This document shows, in pieces, positions 9,143 through 17,318 of a stretch of DNA of 64,000 bases. Numbering within the stretch: the first letter of the stretch is position 1; the number at the start of each line of letters is the position of its first letter. This stretch comes from JASJBU01 sp963790775 (lineage in GTDB: Bacteria; Pseudomonadota; Gammaproteobacteria; Chromatiales; Chromatiaceae). The position numbers were made by a program, and so were the translations under genes. The stretch is taken from positions 307,662-371,661 of the forward strand of contig CAWBPR010000010.1 of NCBI GenBank assembly GCA_963790775.1, in the 5' to 3' direction. Below the pieces are notes generated by a model. It worked only from the letters and a program-made list of their open reading frames with translations, was not told the DNA's origin and made no database searches.

Positions 9143-9156
9143 TTGATTTTGGTCAA
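9143..9156. promoter_or_regulatory. Second FNR-type box upstream of the FNR-like gene
   Basis: TTGAT-TTTG-GTCAA matches 9 of 10 conserved positions. Its centre is 43 bases from that of the first box, about four helical turns, so two dimers would bind the same face of the DNA. Confidence 0.5.
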
Positions 9157-9341
9157 ACCAACCCAGGTCTTTGTATGCACAATTGATCCCCGGTTGGTGC
9201 GTAAGTTCAGGAATTCTTAGGGAAATGAGTGGTGCATCACAATCAGTGTCTACGTGCTGAGTGTGTATGATGATTTCTGAATTTACGCGAATCTGCCTTA
9301 CCAAGGCTTCATAAGAAACATATTTAATTAGAGAATTCCAA

Positions 9342-10046
9342 ATGGATGTTGTGGTACACAACAACCCGGTGATTGCTGCGCTGGCAGCATGCCAGCTGTT
9401 CAAATCAGTTGAATGGCATACCATCAAACTGTTGGCTGAGAGTTCGAAACTTATCTGCTTCGATCGCGGCCAGACGGTCTTTCAATCAGGTGATTCTGAA
9501 CTGGGCCTGTTTCTGGTCAAGAGTGGTCAGGTCAAAGTAAGGATCCTCGCTGCTAACGGTTCGGAGCGGGTGGTCGATGTGGTTTCTGCGGGGGGAACCT
9601 TTGGTGAAGACAGTTTGTTTTCATGCACTCTGAGCAGACTGAGTGCAGAAATGCTGATCAAAGGGGAGGTGATTGAGATCCCAAGGAAAACCATATTGAG
9701 TTGCATCAAGAACTGTCCCTCGCTGGCTTCAACCATGCTGCGCCATTTAGGCTCAAAACTTTGCCGTTTAGTCGGTGAACTGGAGAATTGTTGTTTGCGG
9801 TCTGCACGGCAAAGGGTGATAGATTACCTGCTGATGCTGGCGAATGAGCAACGATCCTGCGTGAGTCCACGGCAGAGCATTTTACTTCCCGCCAGTAAAG
9901 GTATTACTGCCTCGCTCCTGGACATCACACCGGAGACTTTTTCCCGTGAGCTGAATCGGCTGATCAGCATAGGACTGATTGAAGTGGATCGCAAAACCAT
10001 TAAGTTACTCGACCTGCGAGCCATGCGGCAGCAGGCTAGCGACTAG
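9342..10046 (+). CDS. CRP/FNR-family transcription regulator (Dnr/Nnr-like)
   Basis: 234 residues: a cyclic-nucleotide-binding-like beta-roll (about 20-120), a dimerisation helix and a C-terminal winged helix-turn-helix. The recognition helix reads TPETFSRELNRL. The E-x-x-S-R pattern equals FNR's DNA-reading residues, so binding to TTGAT-N4-ATCAA is predicted, and such boxes lie upstream of this gene and of napF. The N-terminal cysteine cluster of FNR is absent, so direct [4Fe-4S] oxygen sensing is unlikely. A Dnr-type role (nitric oxide, haem-based) or another signal is more plausible. The gene precedes the NarX-like kinase by 110 bases on the same strand. Confidence 0.85.
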   Translation: MDVVVHNNPVIAALAACQLFKSVEWHTIKLLAESSKLICFDRGQTVFQSGDSELGLFLVKSGQVKVRILAANGSERVVDVVSAGGTFGEDSLFSCTLSRLSAEMLIKGEVIEIPRKTILSCIKNCPSLASTMLRHLGSKLCRLVGELENCCLRSARQRVIDYLLMLANEQRSCVSPRQSILLPASKGITASLLDITPETFSRELNRLISIGLIEVDRKTIKLLDLRAMRQQASD

Positions 10047-10156
10047 AATTTGCCGTATTTTTAAACGAAATTCGCGTATATTGGCAGGATTTATCAAGCT
10101 TAACCAAGGTCAGCGCTTCACCCGTCAGTCGTTTGGGATGACGTGATGGTAACTGG

Positions 10157-12118
10157 ATGGATACTTTGCCTGGAAGGGTGAATTCGTTGAAACGTTCCCT
10201 CTTGTTGAGATTTGGCCTGGCGCTGCTGGCTATCTTCGTGCTGGCTGTAATCAGCATGTTGAGCTCGGTGTTTATAACGGACACGGCTGAAGGCTACGCA
10301 GCCGCCATCAATCAGGCTGGCACTTTGCGCATGCAGTCCTACCGGATTGCGAGCAGCCTGGTGCATGATTCAGAGTTTGATTCACAAGCCTCTGGAGTCT
10401 TCACCGAACGGCTGGTGAAAGAATTCAATGAGCGGCTGTTTAGTCCACGCATCCATAATGTTCTCTCCAAGGGCCCCAGCGGAAGTGTCTTGGAGTCCTA
10501 TGCAATTGTCGAAAACCTCTGGTTGGAAAGGGTCCACCCGCTGTTGATCAGCTACCTCGAACTGTCGCTGGATGAAACTGAAGCGACGGATCGAGAACGG
10601 AACCTTGTTAAAAATAAACAAGATTTTCTCAGCAACGTCGATTGTTTCGTGGATGATATCCATGCCTTCGTGGAGGCGCTGGAGGTTGATGCAGAGTATA
10701 AGAATTATCAACTTCGCATCATTCAGATCATGTCCCTGATTTTTATCTTCATCGTCGCCAGCGTGACTATTTATCTCGCTAAAATCAGTGTACTGAAGCC
10801 ATTGCGGGAACTGCAGGTCTGCGCCATTACAGCGCGTCAGGGTGATTTTTCTGTGCGCAGCAGGTATCTCAAGGATGATGAACTGGGGCAATTGGGGCAG
10901 GCTTTCAATGTGATGGCGGAGGATCTGTCCAAGAAGTATGAGGATCTAGAACAGAGAGTCAAAGATAAAACAGTCAATCTGGAACGCAGTAACCGCTCAT
11001 TGAGTCTGCTCTACAATACGACAAAGACCTTGAGCGACTCTTCGTTGAGTGATGAGTGTTTGGAACGGGTGATGCAGGATATCCAGCAGCTGATGGGATG
11101 GGAGGGTGGTACAATCTGTCTCGGTCAGGCGGGGGATAAGGCATCCTTTCGCCTGGTCACATTAAATCCGCAATTTAAAGAGAACCGGGCTTTTGCCGCC
11201 GATCATTGCGAATCCTGTCTGAATGCAGGCAGGTCCCAAATTTGTCAGTTGAGTGGACTCGACTCTCGGATCGTGCACGCTTTCTCCACACCTATCAAGG
11301 ATCAAAGTCGGCAATATGGCATCTTGATGGTCGAACTTGGCGACAGAGATGAACTGGAGGGGTGGCAGCAGATGTTATTGGAAACAGTGGCCAGTCATGT
11401 TGCGCTGGCAATCAATATGGCGCAGCAGGTCTCTCAAACCAGGCTTGTTTCATTGCTGGAGGAACGGAGTGCGATCGCCCGTGAATTGCACGACTCCCTG
11501 GCTCAATCACTCTCCTATCTCAAGATACAGGTCAGTCGTCTCGAAAAATCGATTGTTGAGTCAGCAGACAGGACGCAGCTCCTGGATATCTCAAAAGTGA
11601 TACGTTCCGCCCTGAATGGCGCCTACCGTCAGTTAAGGGATCTGTTGACGACTTTCAGGCTGAGCATCAATGATGCGGATCTTGGCATAACCTTATTAGA
11701 GACGGTGGAGGAGTTTTCTAAAAAAGGAAATTTCCCTATCACTTTTGAAAACCGCATGGCCAACTGCAGTTTAAGTCCGAACGCCGAGATTCATCTGATT
11801 CAGATTATTCGAGAAGCCCTGTCAAATGTCATTTGGCATGCCAACGCCACTCATGCCATGCTCAGCATAGAGTGCGACAAGCATGGACGGGTGATGCTGT
11901 TGATCGAAGACGACGGTACCGGTCTTGTGGAGCAGCATGACATGATGCAGCATTACGGTCTGCCGATCATGCAGGAGCGGGCTGAGTGGCTGGGTGGTTT
12001 GCTTGAGATCGATGATTCAGGGGGACGCGGCACCCGAGTTCGTTTGACTTTCAGCAGCACCGAGAGTGAGCATACCCTTCAACATGAAAGCTTGATGCAG
12101 AAACTGCGCGATGTTTGA
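10157..12118 (+). CDS. narX: NarX-like nitrate/nitrite sensor histidine kinase
   Basis: 653 residues: membrane helix 1 (about 14-40), a periplasmic helical sensor with a P-box (about 48-65, AAAINQAGTLRMQSYRI) like the nitrate-binding segment of NarX, membrane helix 2 (about 192-215) and HAMP. A GAF-like domain carries a cysteine group (HCESC and ICQL, near residues 353-368). A HisKA_3 dimerisation domain with His445 in RELHDSLAQSLS and a HATPase domain complete it. It would phosphorylate the adjacent NarL-like regulator, overlapping by 8 bases, in response to nitrate. The layout is that of NarX/NarQ, and NarX versus NarQ cannot be settled here. The ATG at 10157 follows a weak Shine-Dalgarno. 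Confidence 0.88.
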   Translation: MDTLPGRVNSLKRSLLLRFGLALLAIFVLAVISMLSSVFITDTAEGYAAAINQAGTLRMQSYRIASSLVHDSEFDSQASGVFTERLVKEFNERLFSPRIHNVLSKGPSGSVLESYAIVENLWLERVHPLLISYLELSLDETEATDRERNLVKNKQDFLSNVDCFVDDIHAFVEALEVDAEYKNYQLRIIQIMSLIFIFIVASVTIYLAKISVLKPLRELQVCAITARQGDFSVRSRYLKDDELGQLGQAFNVMAEDLSKKYEDLEQRVKDKTVNLERSNRSLSLLYNTTKTLSDSSLSDECLERVMQDIQQLMGWEGGTICLGQAGDKASFRLVTLNPQFKENRAFAADHCESCLNAGRSQICQLSGLDSRIVHAFSTPIKDQSRQYGILMVELGDRDELEGWQQMLLETVASHVALAINMAQQVSQTRLVSLLEERSAIARELHDSLAQSLSYLKIQVSRLEKSIVESADRTQLLDISKVIRSALNGAYRQLRDLLTTFRLSINDADLGITLLETVEEFSKKGNFPITFENRMANCSLSPNAEIHLIQIIREALSNVIWHANATHAMLSIECDKHGRVMLLIEDDGTGLVEQHDMMQHYGLPIMQERAEWLGGLLEIDDSGGRGTRVRLTFSSTESEHTLQHESLMQKLRDV

Positions 12119-12755
12119 TCAACAAATCTACACGGTGATAGCCATAGACGACCATCCCCTGTTCCGCAAGGGGGTGGCGGACCTGATCGGTATGGATGAT
12201 TCTTTGAAACTTGTTGGGGAAGCCACCAACGGTCTGGATGGTGTAAAACTCGCCAGGGCTAAAAACCCGGATCTGATTCTGCTTGATATTCATATGAAGG
12301 GCATGAGCGGCATTGAGACACTGCAGGCAATCAAGCGTATCGACCTGGATTCGAGGGTGCTGATGCTGACGGTTTCGGATAGTGAAGAGGATGTGATCAC
12401 CGCTCTCAGGCTGGGTGCCGATGGGTACTTACTGAAGGACATGGAGCCGGAGGACATTCTGCAGTGCCTGCACAAAGCGGCCGATGGGAAGGTGGTCATC
12501 AATGAACGTCTCACCCAATTATTGGCGCAGGCGCTGAGAGAGGAGGGGCGGGATTCGATGACTCCCTCGCCATCACTCACGGCGCGGGAGAAAGAAATAC
12601 TCGAAAAACTGGCCTGTGGCTTGAGTAATAAGATCATTGCCAAGGAGTTGGGGATCTCTGAAGGAACCGTCAAGGTCCACGTAAAAAACCTGTTGAAGAA
12701 ATTGAATCTGCATTCCCGTATGGAGGCCGCGGTCTGGGCGCTAAAGGGTGTTTGA
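12111..12755 (+). CDS. narL: NarL-family response regulator
   Basis: 214 residues: a receiver domain with acidic pocket Asp13-Asp14, phospho-acceptor Asp59 in LILLDIHMKG and the later conserved Lys, followed by a LuxR/NarL-type helix-turn-helix (about 148-210, LTAREKEILEKLACGLSNK and GISEGTVKVHVKNLLKKL). It is translationally coupled to the NarX-like kinase by an 8-base overlap. Two heptamer pairs of NarL/NarP type lie just downstream in front of napF, so the nap operon is the obvious target. Because it controls nap, the functional equivalent may be NarP. Confidence 0.88.
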   Translation: MFDQQIYTVIAIDDHPLFRKGVADLIGMDDSLKLVGEATNGLDGVKLARAKNPDLILLDIHMKGMSGIETLQAIKRIDLDSRVLMLTVSDSEEDVITALRLGADGYLLKDMEPEDILQCLHKAADGKVVINERLTQLLAQALREEGRDSMTPSPSLTAREKEILEKLACGLSNKIIAKELGISEGTVKVHVKNLLKKLNLHSRMEAAVWALKGV

Positions 12756-12823
12756 GAATCAAATATCGATGAGTTTTTAAGCCCATTAGGTTCTGTGAAG
12801 CATAATGAGTCGAGATGGAAATG

Positions 12824-12869
12824 GCTTCAGACTAGATCTGCTGCAGTAGCTACTTGATCAGTCTGAAGC
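12824..12869. terminator. Large inverted repeat between narL-like gene and nap promoter
   Basis: GCTTCAGACT pairs with AGTCTGAAGC and the stem extends by GATC with a one-base bulge around a 17-base loop. There is no U-tract. It may end the narXL transcript or insulate the nap promoter. It lies 31 bases upstream of the first NarL-type site. Confidence 0.35.
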
Positions 12870-12899
12870 ACTCCTGTTGGAAAGTCGACCTAGGGAAAA

Positions 12900-12915
12900 T
12901 ACCTAAACATAGGTA
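12900..12915. promoter_or_regulatory. NarL/NarP 7-2-7 site 1 of the nap promoter
   Basis: TACCTAA-AC-ATAGGTA: the right heptamer matches AKRRGTA at every position and the left matches 6 of 7. The spacer is exactly 2 bases. Its centre is 144 bases upstream of the napF start codon. Confidence 0.6.
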
Positions 12916-12923
12916 ATAAAAGT

Positions 12924-12939
12924 TACCTAATAATCAGTA
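12924..12939. promoter_or_regulatory. NarL/NarP 7-2-7 site 2 of the nap promoter
   Basis: TACCTAA-TA-ATCAGTA: the left half is identical to site 1 and the right half has one mismatch to consensus. Its centre is exactly 24 bases from that of site 1. Confidence 0.5.
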
Positions 12940-12985
12940 ACTAACTGAAAATAAAGTAATTAGTTTAGATGATTCTTTTGGTTAC

Positions 12986-12999
12986 TTGATTAACATCAA
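12986..12999. promoter_or_regulatory. Perfect FNR box of the nap promoter
   Basis: TTGAT-TAAC-ATCAA matches the FNR consensus at all ten conserved positions. It is centred 59 bases before the napF GTG. If it acts at position -41.5, transcription would begin near 13034. The FNR-like protein encoded at 9342 has the matching recognition helix. Confidence 0.75.
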
Positions 13000-13051
13000 T
13001 GTCCTACTTTTGCTGTGGTGAAAAAATCTCCGTTGTTTATCAGGAGACACA

Positions 13052-13564
13052 GTGTCCGAGCCGATCAATAGAATGCAACTTCTTCGTGGAGACCTGCATG
13101 GTAGCCGCAAACAGATAAGGCCACCCTGGTCCCAACCCGAAGCGCTTTTTATTGCAGCCTGTGTGCGATGTGACGAATGCCTGAAAAGCTGCCAGGAACA
13201 AATTATTCAGTGCGGGGCAGGGGGATTTCCTTGCATCGATTTCAGCTCGGGTGCCTGTACCTTCTGTGGTGATTGTGTGAGGGCCTGCCGTTACGCCGCG
13301 CTGTCCTTCTCATCCGATCCGAACAAGCCTCCCTGGCTCATCTCAGTCGAAATCAAGGAAGACTGTCTCGCCATGAACGGCATCGTCTGCCGGAGTTGTG
13401 GCGAGCGTTGCGATGAATCGGCAATCGGTTTCCAACTGCAGACAGGTGGCAGGTTAAAACCAAGTGTCAATCCGGAACTATGCAGTGGGTGCGGTGAATG
13501 TTTCAGTGTCTGTCCATCACATTCCATCAATATACGGCCGAGAGCGGCTGAAAAAGCGGCCTAA
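13052..13564 (+). CDS. napF: Ferredoxin-type protein NapF
   Basis: 170 residues with four cysteine clusters: CVRCDECLKSC, CTFCGDCVRAC, CRSCGERC and CSGCGECFSVCP. This fits the cytoplasmic iron-sulfur protein NapF, which interacts with NapA before export and may help maturation. Translation starts at GTG 13052, behind AGGAG (13042-13046). It is the first gene of napFDAGHBC and lies directly downstream of the NarL/FNR sites. The cysteine spacing of the second and third clusters is slightly irregular but all expected cysteines are present. Confidence 0.9.
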   Translation: MSEPINRMQLLRGDLHGSRKQIRPPWSQPEALFIAACVRCDECLKSCQEQIIQCGAGGFPCIDFSSGACTFCGDCVRACRYAALSFSSDPNKPPWLISVEIKEDCLAMNGIVCRSCGERCDESAIGFQLQTGGRLKPSVNPELCSGCGECFSVCPSHSINIRPRAAEKAA

Positions 13565-13589
13565 CTGACTTAGGGGGAAGAACCTTTCC

Positions 13590-13859
13590 ATGAATATTTG
13601 CAGTCTTGTCGTTCACACCAGGCCGGAGATGGGGCCTGTGGTCTCAGAGCGGCTGAGGGAATTTAAAGGTGTTGAGGTCCATGGAGGCCAGGATGTGGGC
13701 AAATTGATTGTCACCGTAGAGGATGAGGGGGAGGAGATCTCACCAGTATCCGACACGATGAATGCCTTGAGAGATGTGAAGGGTGTGGTGAGTACAATTT
13801 TGATTTATCACTATGGTGGTGAGGAGTCGATGGAGGAAATGAACTGTGAAATTAACTAG
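13590..13859 (+). CDS. napD: NapD, Tat-signal chaperone for NapA
   Basis: 89 residues with the ferredoxin-like NapD fold signature: N-terminal NICSLVVHTRPE and central GVEVHGGQDVGKLIVTVED. NapD binds the twin-arginine signal of NapA and holds back export until the cofactor is loaded. The 3' end overlaps the napA start by 14 bases, so production of chaperone and client is coupled. Confidence 0.92.
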   Translation: MNICSLVVHTRPEMGPVVSERLREFKGVEVHGGQDVGKLIVTVEDEGEEISPVSDTMNALRDVKGVVSTILIYHYGGEESMEEMNCEIN

Positions 13860-16374
13860 ACGTGATTTTATTAAGAGCAATGCAGTAGCCGCAGCGGCTT
13901 CTGTGGCAGGCGTTACTCTGCCGGCGCTGAAAACCGCCATTGCGGCAGAAGGTGATGATGGGGTGCGCTGGGACAAGGCGGCATGTCGTTATTGCGGCAC
14001 CGGATGCAGTGTTCTGATGGGGGTCAAGGACGGCAAGGTGGTAGCCAGTCAGGGCGACCCCGATGCCCCGGTAAACAAGGGACTGAACTGTATCAAGGGC
14101 TATTTTCTGCCGAAGATCCTGTATGGAGAGGATCGCTTGACCAAGCCGATGCTGCGTAAGACGAATGGCAAATATGCCAAAGATGGCAAGTTCGAAGAGG
14201 TTTCCTGGGATGAGGCCTTCGATACCATGGCCGAGAAGTGGAAGGATGCCCTGAAAAAGAAGGGTCCCACCGCTGTGGGCATGTTCGGTTCCGGCCAGTG
14301 GACCGTGTGGGAAGGCTACGCAGCCTCCAAACTGATGAAGGCCGGTTTTCGCTCCAACAACCTGGATCCGAATGCCCGGCACTGTATGGCTTCTGCCGTG
14401 GGCGCCTTCATTCGGGGTTTCGGTATCGACGAGCCTATGGGATGCTACGACGACCTGGAGCATGCGGATGATTTCGTGCTCTGGGGCGCTAATATGGCGG
14501 AGATGCACCCCATCCTCTGGTCCCGTCTTACCGATACCCGTCTCACCAAGCCCGGTTGCCAGGTGCATGTGCTCTCCACCTATGAGCACCGCTGTTTCGA
14601 GCTGGCCGACAACCCCATGATCTTTACTCCGCAGACCGATCTGGCGATCCTCAACTACATTGCCAACTATATTATTCAGAACAAGGCGTACAATCAGGAA
14701 TTCGTTGACAAGCACGTCCAGTTCAACAAGACCCCGACCGATATCGGTTATGGCCTGCGTCCCGAGCATCCCTTGCAGAAGGCGGCCAAGAACGCCGACA
14801 AGGGTGAGCTGACAAAAATCAGTTTCGAGGAGTACGCCAAATCAGTCGAATCCTATACCCTGGACTATGCGTCCGAACTGTCCGGTGTGCCAAAGAAGAA
14901 TCTGGAAGAACTGGCCAAGACCTACGCCGATCCGAAGCGCAAGGTGACTTCCTTCTGGACCATGGGATTCAACCAACACACCCGCGGCGTCTGGGTGAAT
15001 GGCCTTTGCTACAACGTGCACCTGCTGATGGGCAAGATCTCCGAACCCGGCAACAGCCCGTTCTCCCTGACCGGTCAGCCATCCGCCTGTGGCACCGCCC
15101 GTGAGGTGGGTACCTTCGCGCATCGTTTGCCGGCCGATCTGGTCGTGAAAAATCCGGACCATCGCGCCTTCGCGGAGAAGATCTGGAAACTGCCTGAAGG
15201 CACCATCAATCCCAAACCGGGATTTCATGCAGTGCTCATGCACCGCATGCTGAAAGACGGTGTGATGAACTGTTACTGGCAACAGTGCAACAACAACATG
15301 CAGGCCGCGGCCAATCTGAACGAGGAATCTTACCCCGGTTGGCGCAATCCGGACAACTTCATCACCGTCACCGATCCCTATCCGACCGTCTCGGCCCAGG
15401 CCGCTGATCTGATTCTGCCCACCGCCATGTGGATCGAGAAAGAGGGCGCCTACGGTAATGCCGAGCGGCGCACCCAGTTCTGGCGTCAGCAGGTGCAGGG
15501 TCCGGGTGAGGCCAAGTCGGATCTATGGCAGACCATGGAGTTCGCCAAGCGCTTCACCATTGAAGAGGTCTGGCCCGCCGAGCTGTTGGACAAGATGCCC
15601 GAGTACAAAGGTAAGACCATGTACGAAGTGCTCTATGAAAATGGCCAGGTCAACAAGTTTCCAAAACAGGAGATCACTGACTCCGACGGCAACGTCTATC
15701 TGAATGATGAGATGGAGCACTTCGGTTTTTATGTACAGAAGGGCCTGTTCGAGGAATACGCCTCCTTCGGTCGCGGGCACGCCCATGATCTGGCGCCTTT
15801 CGATGACTATCACAAGGCCCGCGGGCTGCGTTGGCCGGTAGTGGATGGCAAGGAGACCCTGTGGCGCTTCCGTGAAGGCTATGACCCCTATGTGGCGAAG
15901 AACAATCCGGATGGCGCGAAAGGCGATGTCTTTTTCTATGGCAACAAGAATAAGAACGGTGGGCGGGCGAATATCATCACCGCCCCTTATGAGCCGCCGG
16001 CAGAGAGTCCGGACAAGGAATACGACCTGTGGCTCTGCACCGGCCGCGTGCTGGAGCACTGGCACTCCGGTTCCATGACCCGGCGGGTGCCCGAACTCTA
16101 CCGTGCTGTGCCGGATGCAGTGGTCTACATGAGCAAGAGTGACGCCAAAAACCGCAAGCTGCGTAACGGCTCTTTGGCCAAGATCGTTTCTCGCCGCGGC
16201 GAGATCGTCTGCAAGGTGGATACCAAGGGACGCAACAAGGTGCCGGATGGATTGGTATTTGTCCCCTGGTTCGATGCAGGACGTCTGGTCAACAAGCTGA
16301 CCCTCGACGCCACGGATCCGCTCTCGAAAGAGACGGACTACAAAAAGTGCGCGGTGAAGATCAGCAAGGCCTAG
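13846..16374 (+). CDS. napA: Periplasmic nitrate reductase catalytic subunit NapA
   Basis: 842 residues. A Tat signal (TRRDFIKSN, residues 4-12, then a hydrophobic stretch) is followed by the [4Fe-4S] ligands Cys47, Cys50, Cys54 and Cys82 (CRYCGTGC and GLNCIKGY). The molybdenum ligand Cys180 lies in NARHCMASAV. The C-terminal molydopterin-dinucleotide-binding domain includes VLEHWHSGSMTRR. NapA reduces nitrate to nitrite in the periplasm with bis-MGD, taking electrons from NapB. Size and all ligands match functional enzymes. The codon pattern is strongly GC3-biased, as expected for a highly expressed gene. Confidence 0.96.
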   Translation: MKLTRRDFIKSNAVAAAASVAGVTLPALKTAIAAEGDDGVRWDKAACRYCGTGCSVLMGVKDGKVVASQGDPDAPVNKGLNCIKGYFLPKILYGEDRLTKPMLRKTNGKYAKDGKFEEVSWDEAFDTMAEKWKDALKKKGPTAVGMFGSGQWTVWEGYAASKLMKAGFRSNNLDPNARHCMASAVGAFIRGFGIDEPMGCYDDLEHADDFVLWGANMAEMHPILWSRLTDTRLTKPGCQVHVLSTYEHRCFELADNPMIFTPQTDLAILNYIANYIIQNKAYNQEFVDKHVQFNKTPTDIGYGLRPEHPLQKAAKNADKGELTKISFEEYAKSVESYTLDYASELSGVPKKNLEELAKTYADPKRKVTSFWTMGFNQHTRGVWVNGLCYNVHLLMGKISEPGNSPFSLTGQPSACGTAREVGTFAHRLPADLVVKNPDHRAFAEKIWKLPEGTINPKPGFHAVLMHRMLKDGVMNCYWQQCNNNMQAAANLNEESYPGWRNPDNFITVTDPYPTVSAQAADLILPTAMWIEKEGAYGNAERRTQFWRQQVQGPGEAKSDLWQTMEFAKRFTIEEVWPAELLDKMPEYKGKTMYEVLYENGQVNKFPKQEITDSDGNVYLNDEMEHFGFYVQKGLFEEYASFGRGHAHDLAPFDDYHKARGLRWPVVDGKETLWRFREGYDPYVAKNNPDGAKGDVFFYGNKNKNGGRANIITAPYEPPAESPDKEYDLWLCTGRVLEHWHSGSMTRRVPELYRAVPDAVVYMSKSDAKNRKLRNGSLAKIVSRRGEIVCKVDTKGRNKVPDGLVFVPWFDAGRLVNKLTLDATDPLSKETDYKKCAVKISKA

Positions 16375-16385
16375 GGAGGCATGGT

Positions 16386-16411
16386 CACCGGTTCGGCTTG
16401 CCGGACCGGTG
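16386..16411 (+). other. Intercistronic stem-loop between napA and napG
   Basis: CACCGGTTCGGC pairs with GCCGGACCGGTG over 11-12 bases with one G-U pair and a 2-4 base loop. No U-tract follows. It is likely an mRNA-stabilising or processing element that lets napA outnumber napGHBC. Confidence 0.6.
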
Positions 16412-16457
16412 TCATTCGACTGTCAACATTTAAGTGAAGCGGAACACGAAGAGAGCG

Positions 16458-17318
16458 ATGTCTGCTAAAGACAACAAGCATGAGCTGAACAGGCGGCAGT
16501 TTCTTGGAAACATGCTCAAGACCGCCTGTGGGGTTGGACTGCTTGGTGTGGGGCTGGGGATCTATTCCAACCGGGCCTCGTCTCTGCCGGCGCAGTACAT
16601 CCGTCCCCCGGGGGCGCTGCCTGAAGAGGATTTTCTCGGGGCCTGTATCCGATGTGGCCTGTGTGTGCGGGACTGTCCCTATGACATCCTGTTCCTGGGC
16701 AAGGTGGGAGAGGAAATCGCCACGGGGACCCCTTATTTCGTGGCACGAACCGGTCCGTGCGAGATGTGTGAGGATATCCCCTGCGTCGCTGCCTGTCCGA
16801 CTAATGCGCTGGATCATGGTCTGACTGACATCGAGACATCCCGCATGGGGCTGGCTGTGGTGGTGGATCAGGAGTCCTGTATTGCTTTTCACGGTCTGCG
16901 TTGTGAAGTCTGCTTCAATGTCTGTCCGATTCGTGGCAGGGCCATCTCGCTGGATATGCAGCACAATGTCCGTTCGGGCAAACACGCCCTGTTTATCCCG
17001 GTAGTGCATTCCGACGCCTGTACCGGCTGCGGTCTTTGTGAGCGGGCATGTATCCTGGATGAAGCGGCGATAAAGGTATTGCCGAGTCACCTGGCGAAGG
17101 GTGAGCTGGGTAAACATTACCGGCTTGGCTGGGAGGAGAAAGAGAAAGCGGGCAAGGCGCTGGTCACTCCGGATATCGAGCATCGCTATAACCTTCCTGA
17201 AGGGGTGCAATACGATCTCCAGGGCGAGGGTCTGATCCTCGAAGGTGAGGGGACTGAAGTCCCGTTCTCACCCAATCCGCTGGACACACTCAACAGCGGC
17301 TTTTTGGATAAGCAGTAA
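16458..17318 (+). CDS. napG: NapG, periplasmic ferredoxin-type quinol dehydrogenase subunit
   Basis: 286 residues from the ATG at 16458, preferred over a GTG at 16434 because GAAGAGAG precedes it. A Tat-like signal (NRRQFLGNMLK plus hydrophobic stretch) is followed by four cysteine clusters: CIRCGLCVRDCP, CEMCEDIPCVAACP, CEVCFNVCP and CTGCGLCERAC. NapG pairs with membrane NapH to pass quinol electrons toward NapC/NapB. Its stop overlaps the napH start (TAATG). Confidence 0.93.
   Translation: MSAKDNKHELNRRQFLGNMLKTACGVGLLGVGLGIYSNRASSLPAQYIRPPGALPEEDFLGACIRCGLCVRDCPYDILFLGKVGEEIATGTPYFVARTGPCEMCEDIPCVAACPTNALDHGLTDIETSRMGLAVVVDQESCIAFHGLRCEVCFNVCPIRGRAISLDMQHNVRSGKHALFIPVVHSDACTGCGLCERACILDEAAIKVLPSHLAKGELGKHYRLGWEEKEKAGKALVTPDIEHRYNLPEGVQYDLQGEGLILEGEGTEVPFSPNPLDTLNSGFLDKQ

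Larger units (their letters stand above)
8821..9341. other. Divergent intergenic region between ccmA and the FNR-like gene
   Basis: 520 bases with no convincing gene, AT-richer than its surroundings. It holds two FNR-type boxes (9100-9113, 9143-9156) and two candidate NarL 7-2-7 sites (9032-9047, 9079-9094). The cluster lies 185-310 bases from the FNR-like start and 210-340 bases from the ccmA start, so either or both genes could be targets. Confidence 0.6.
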
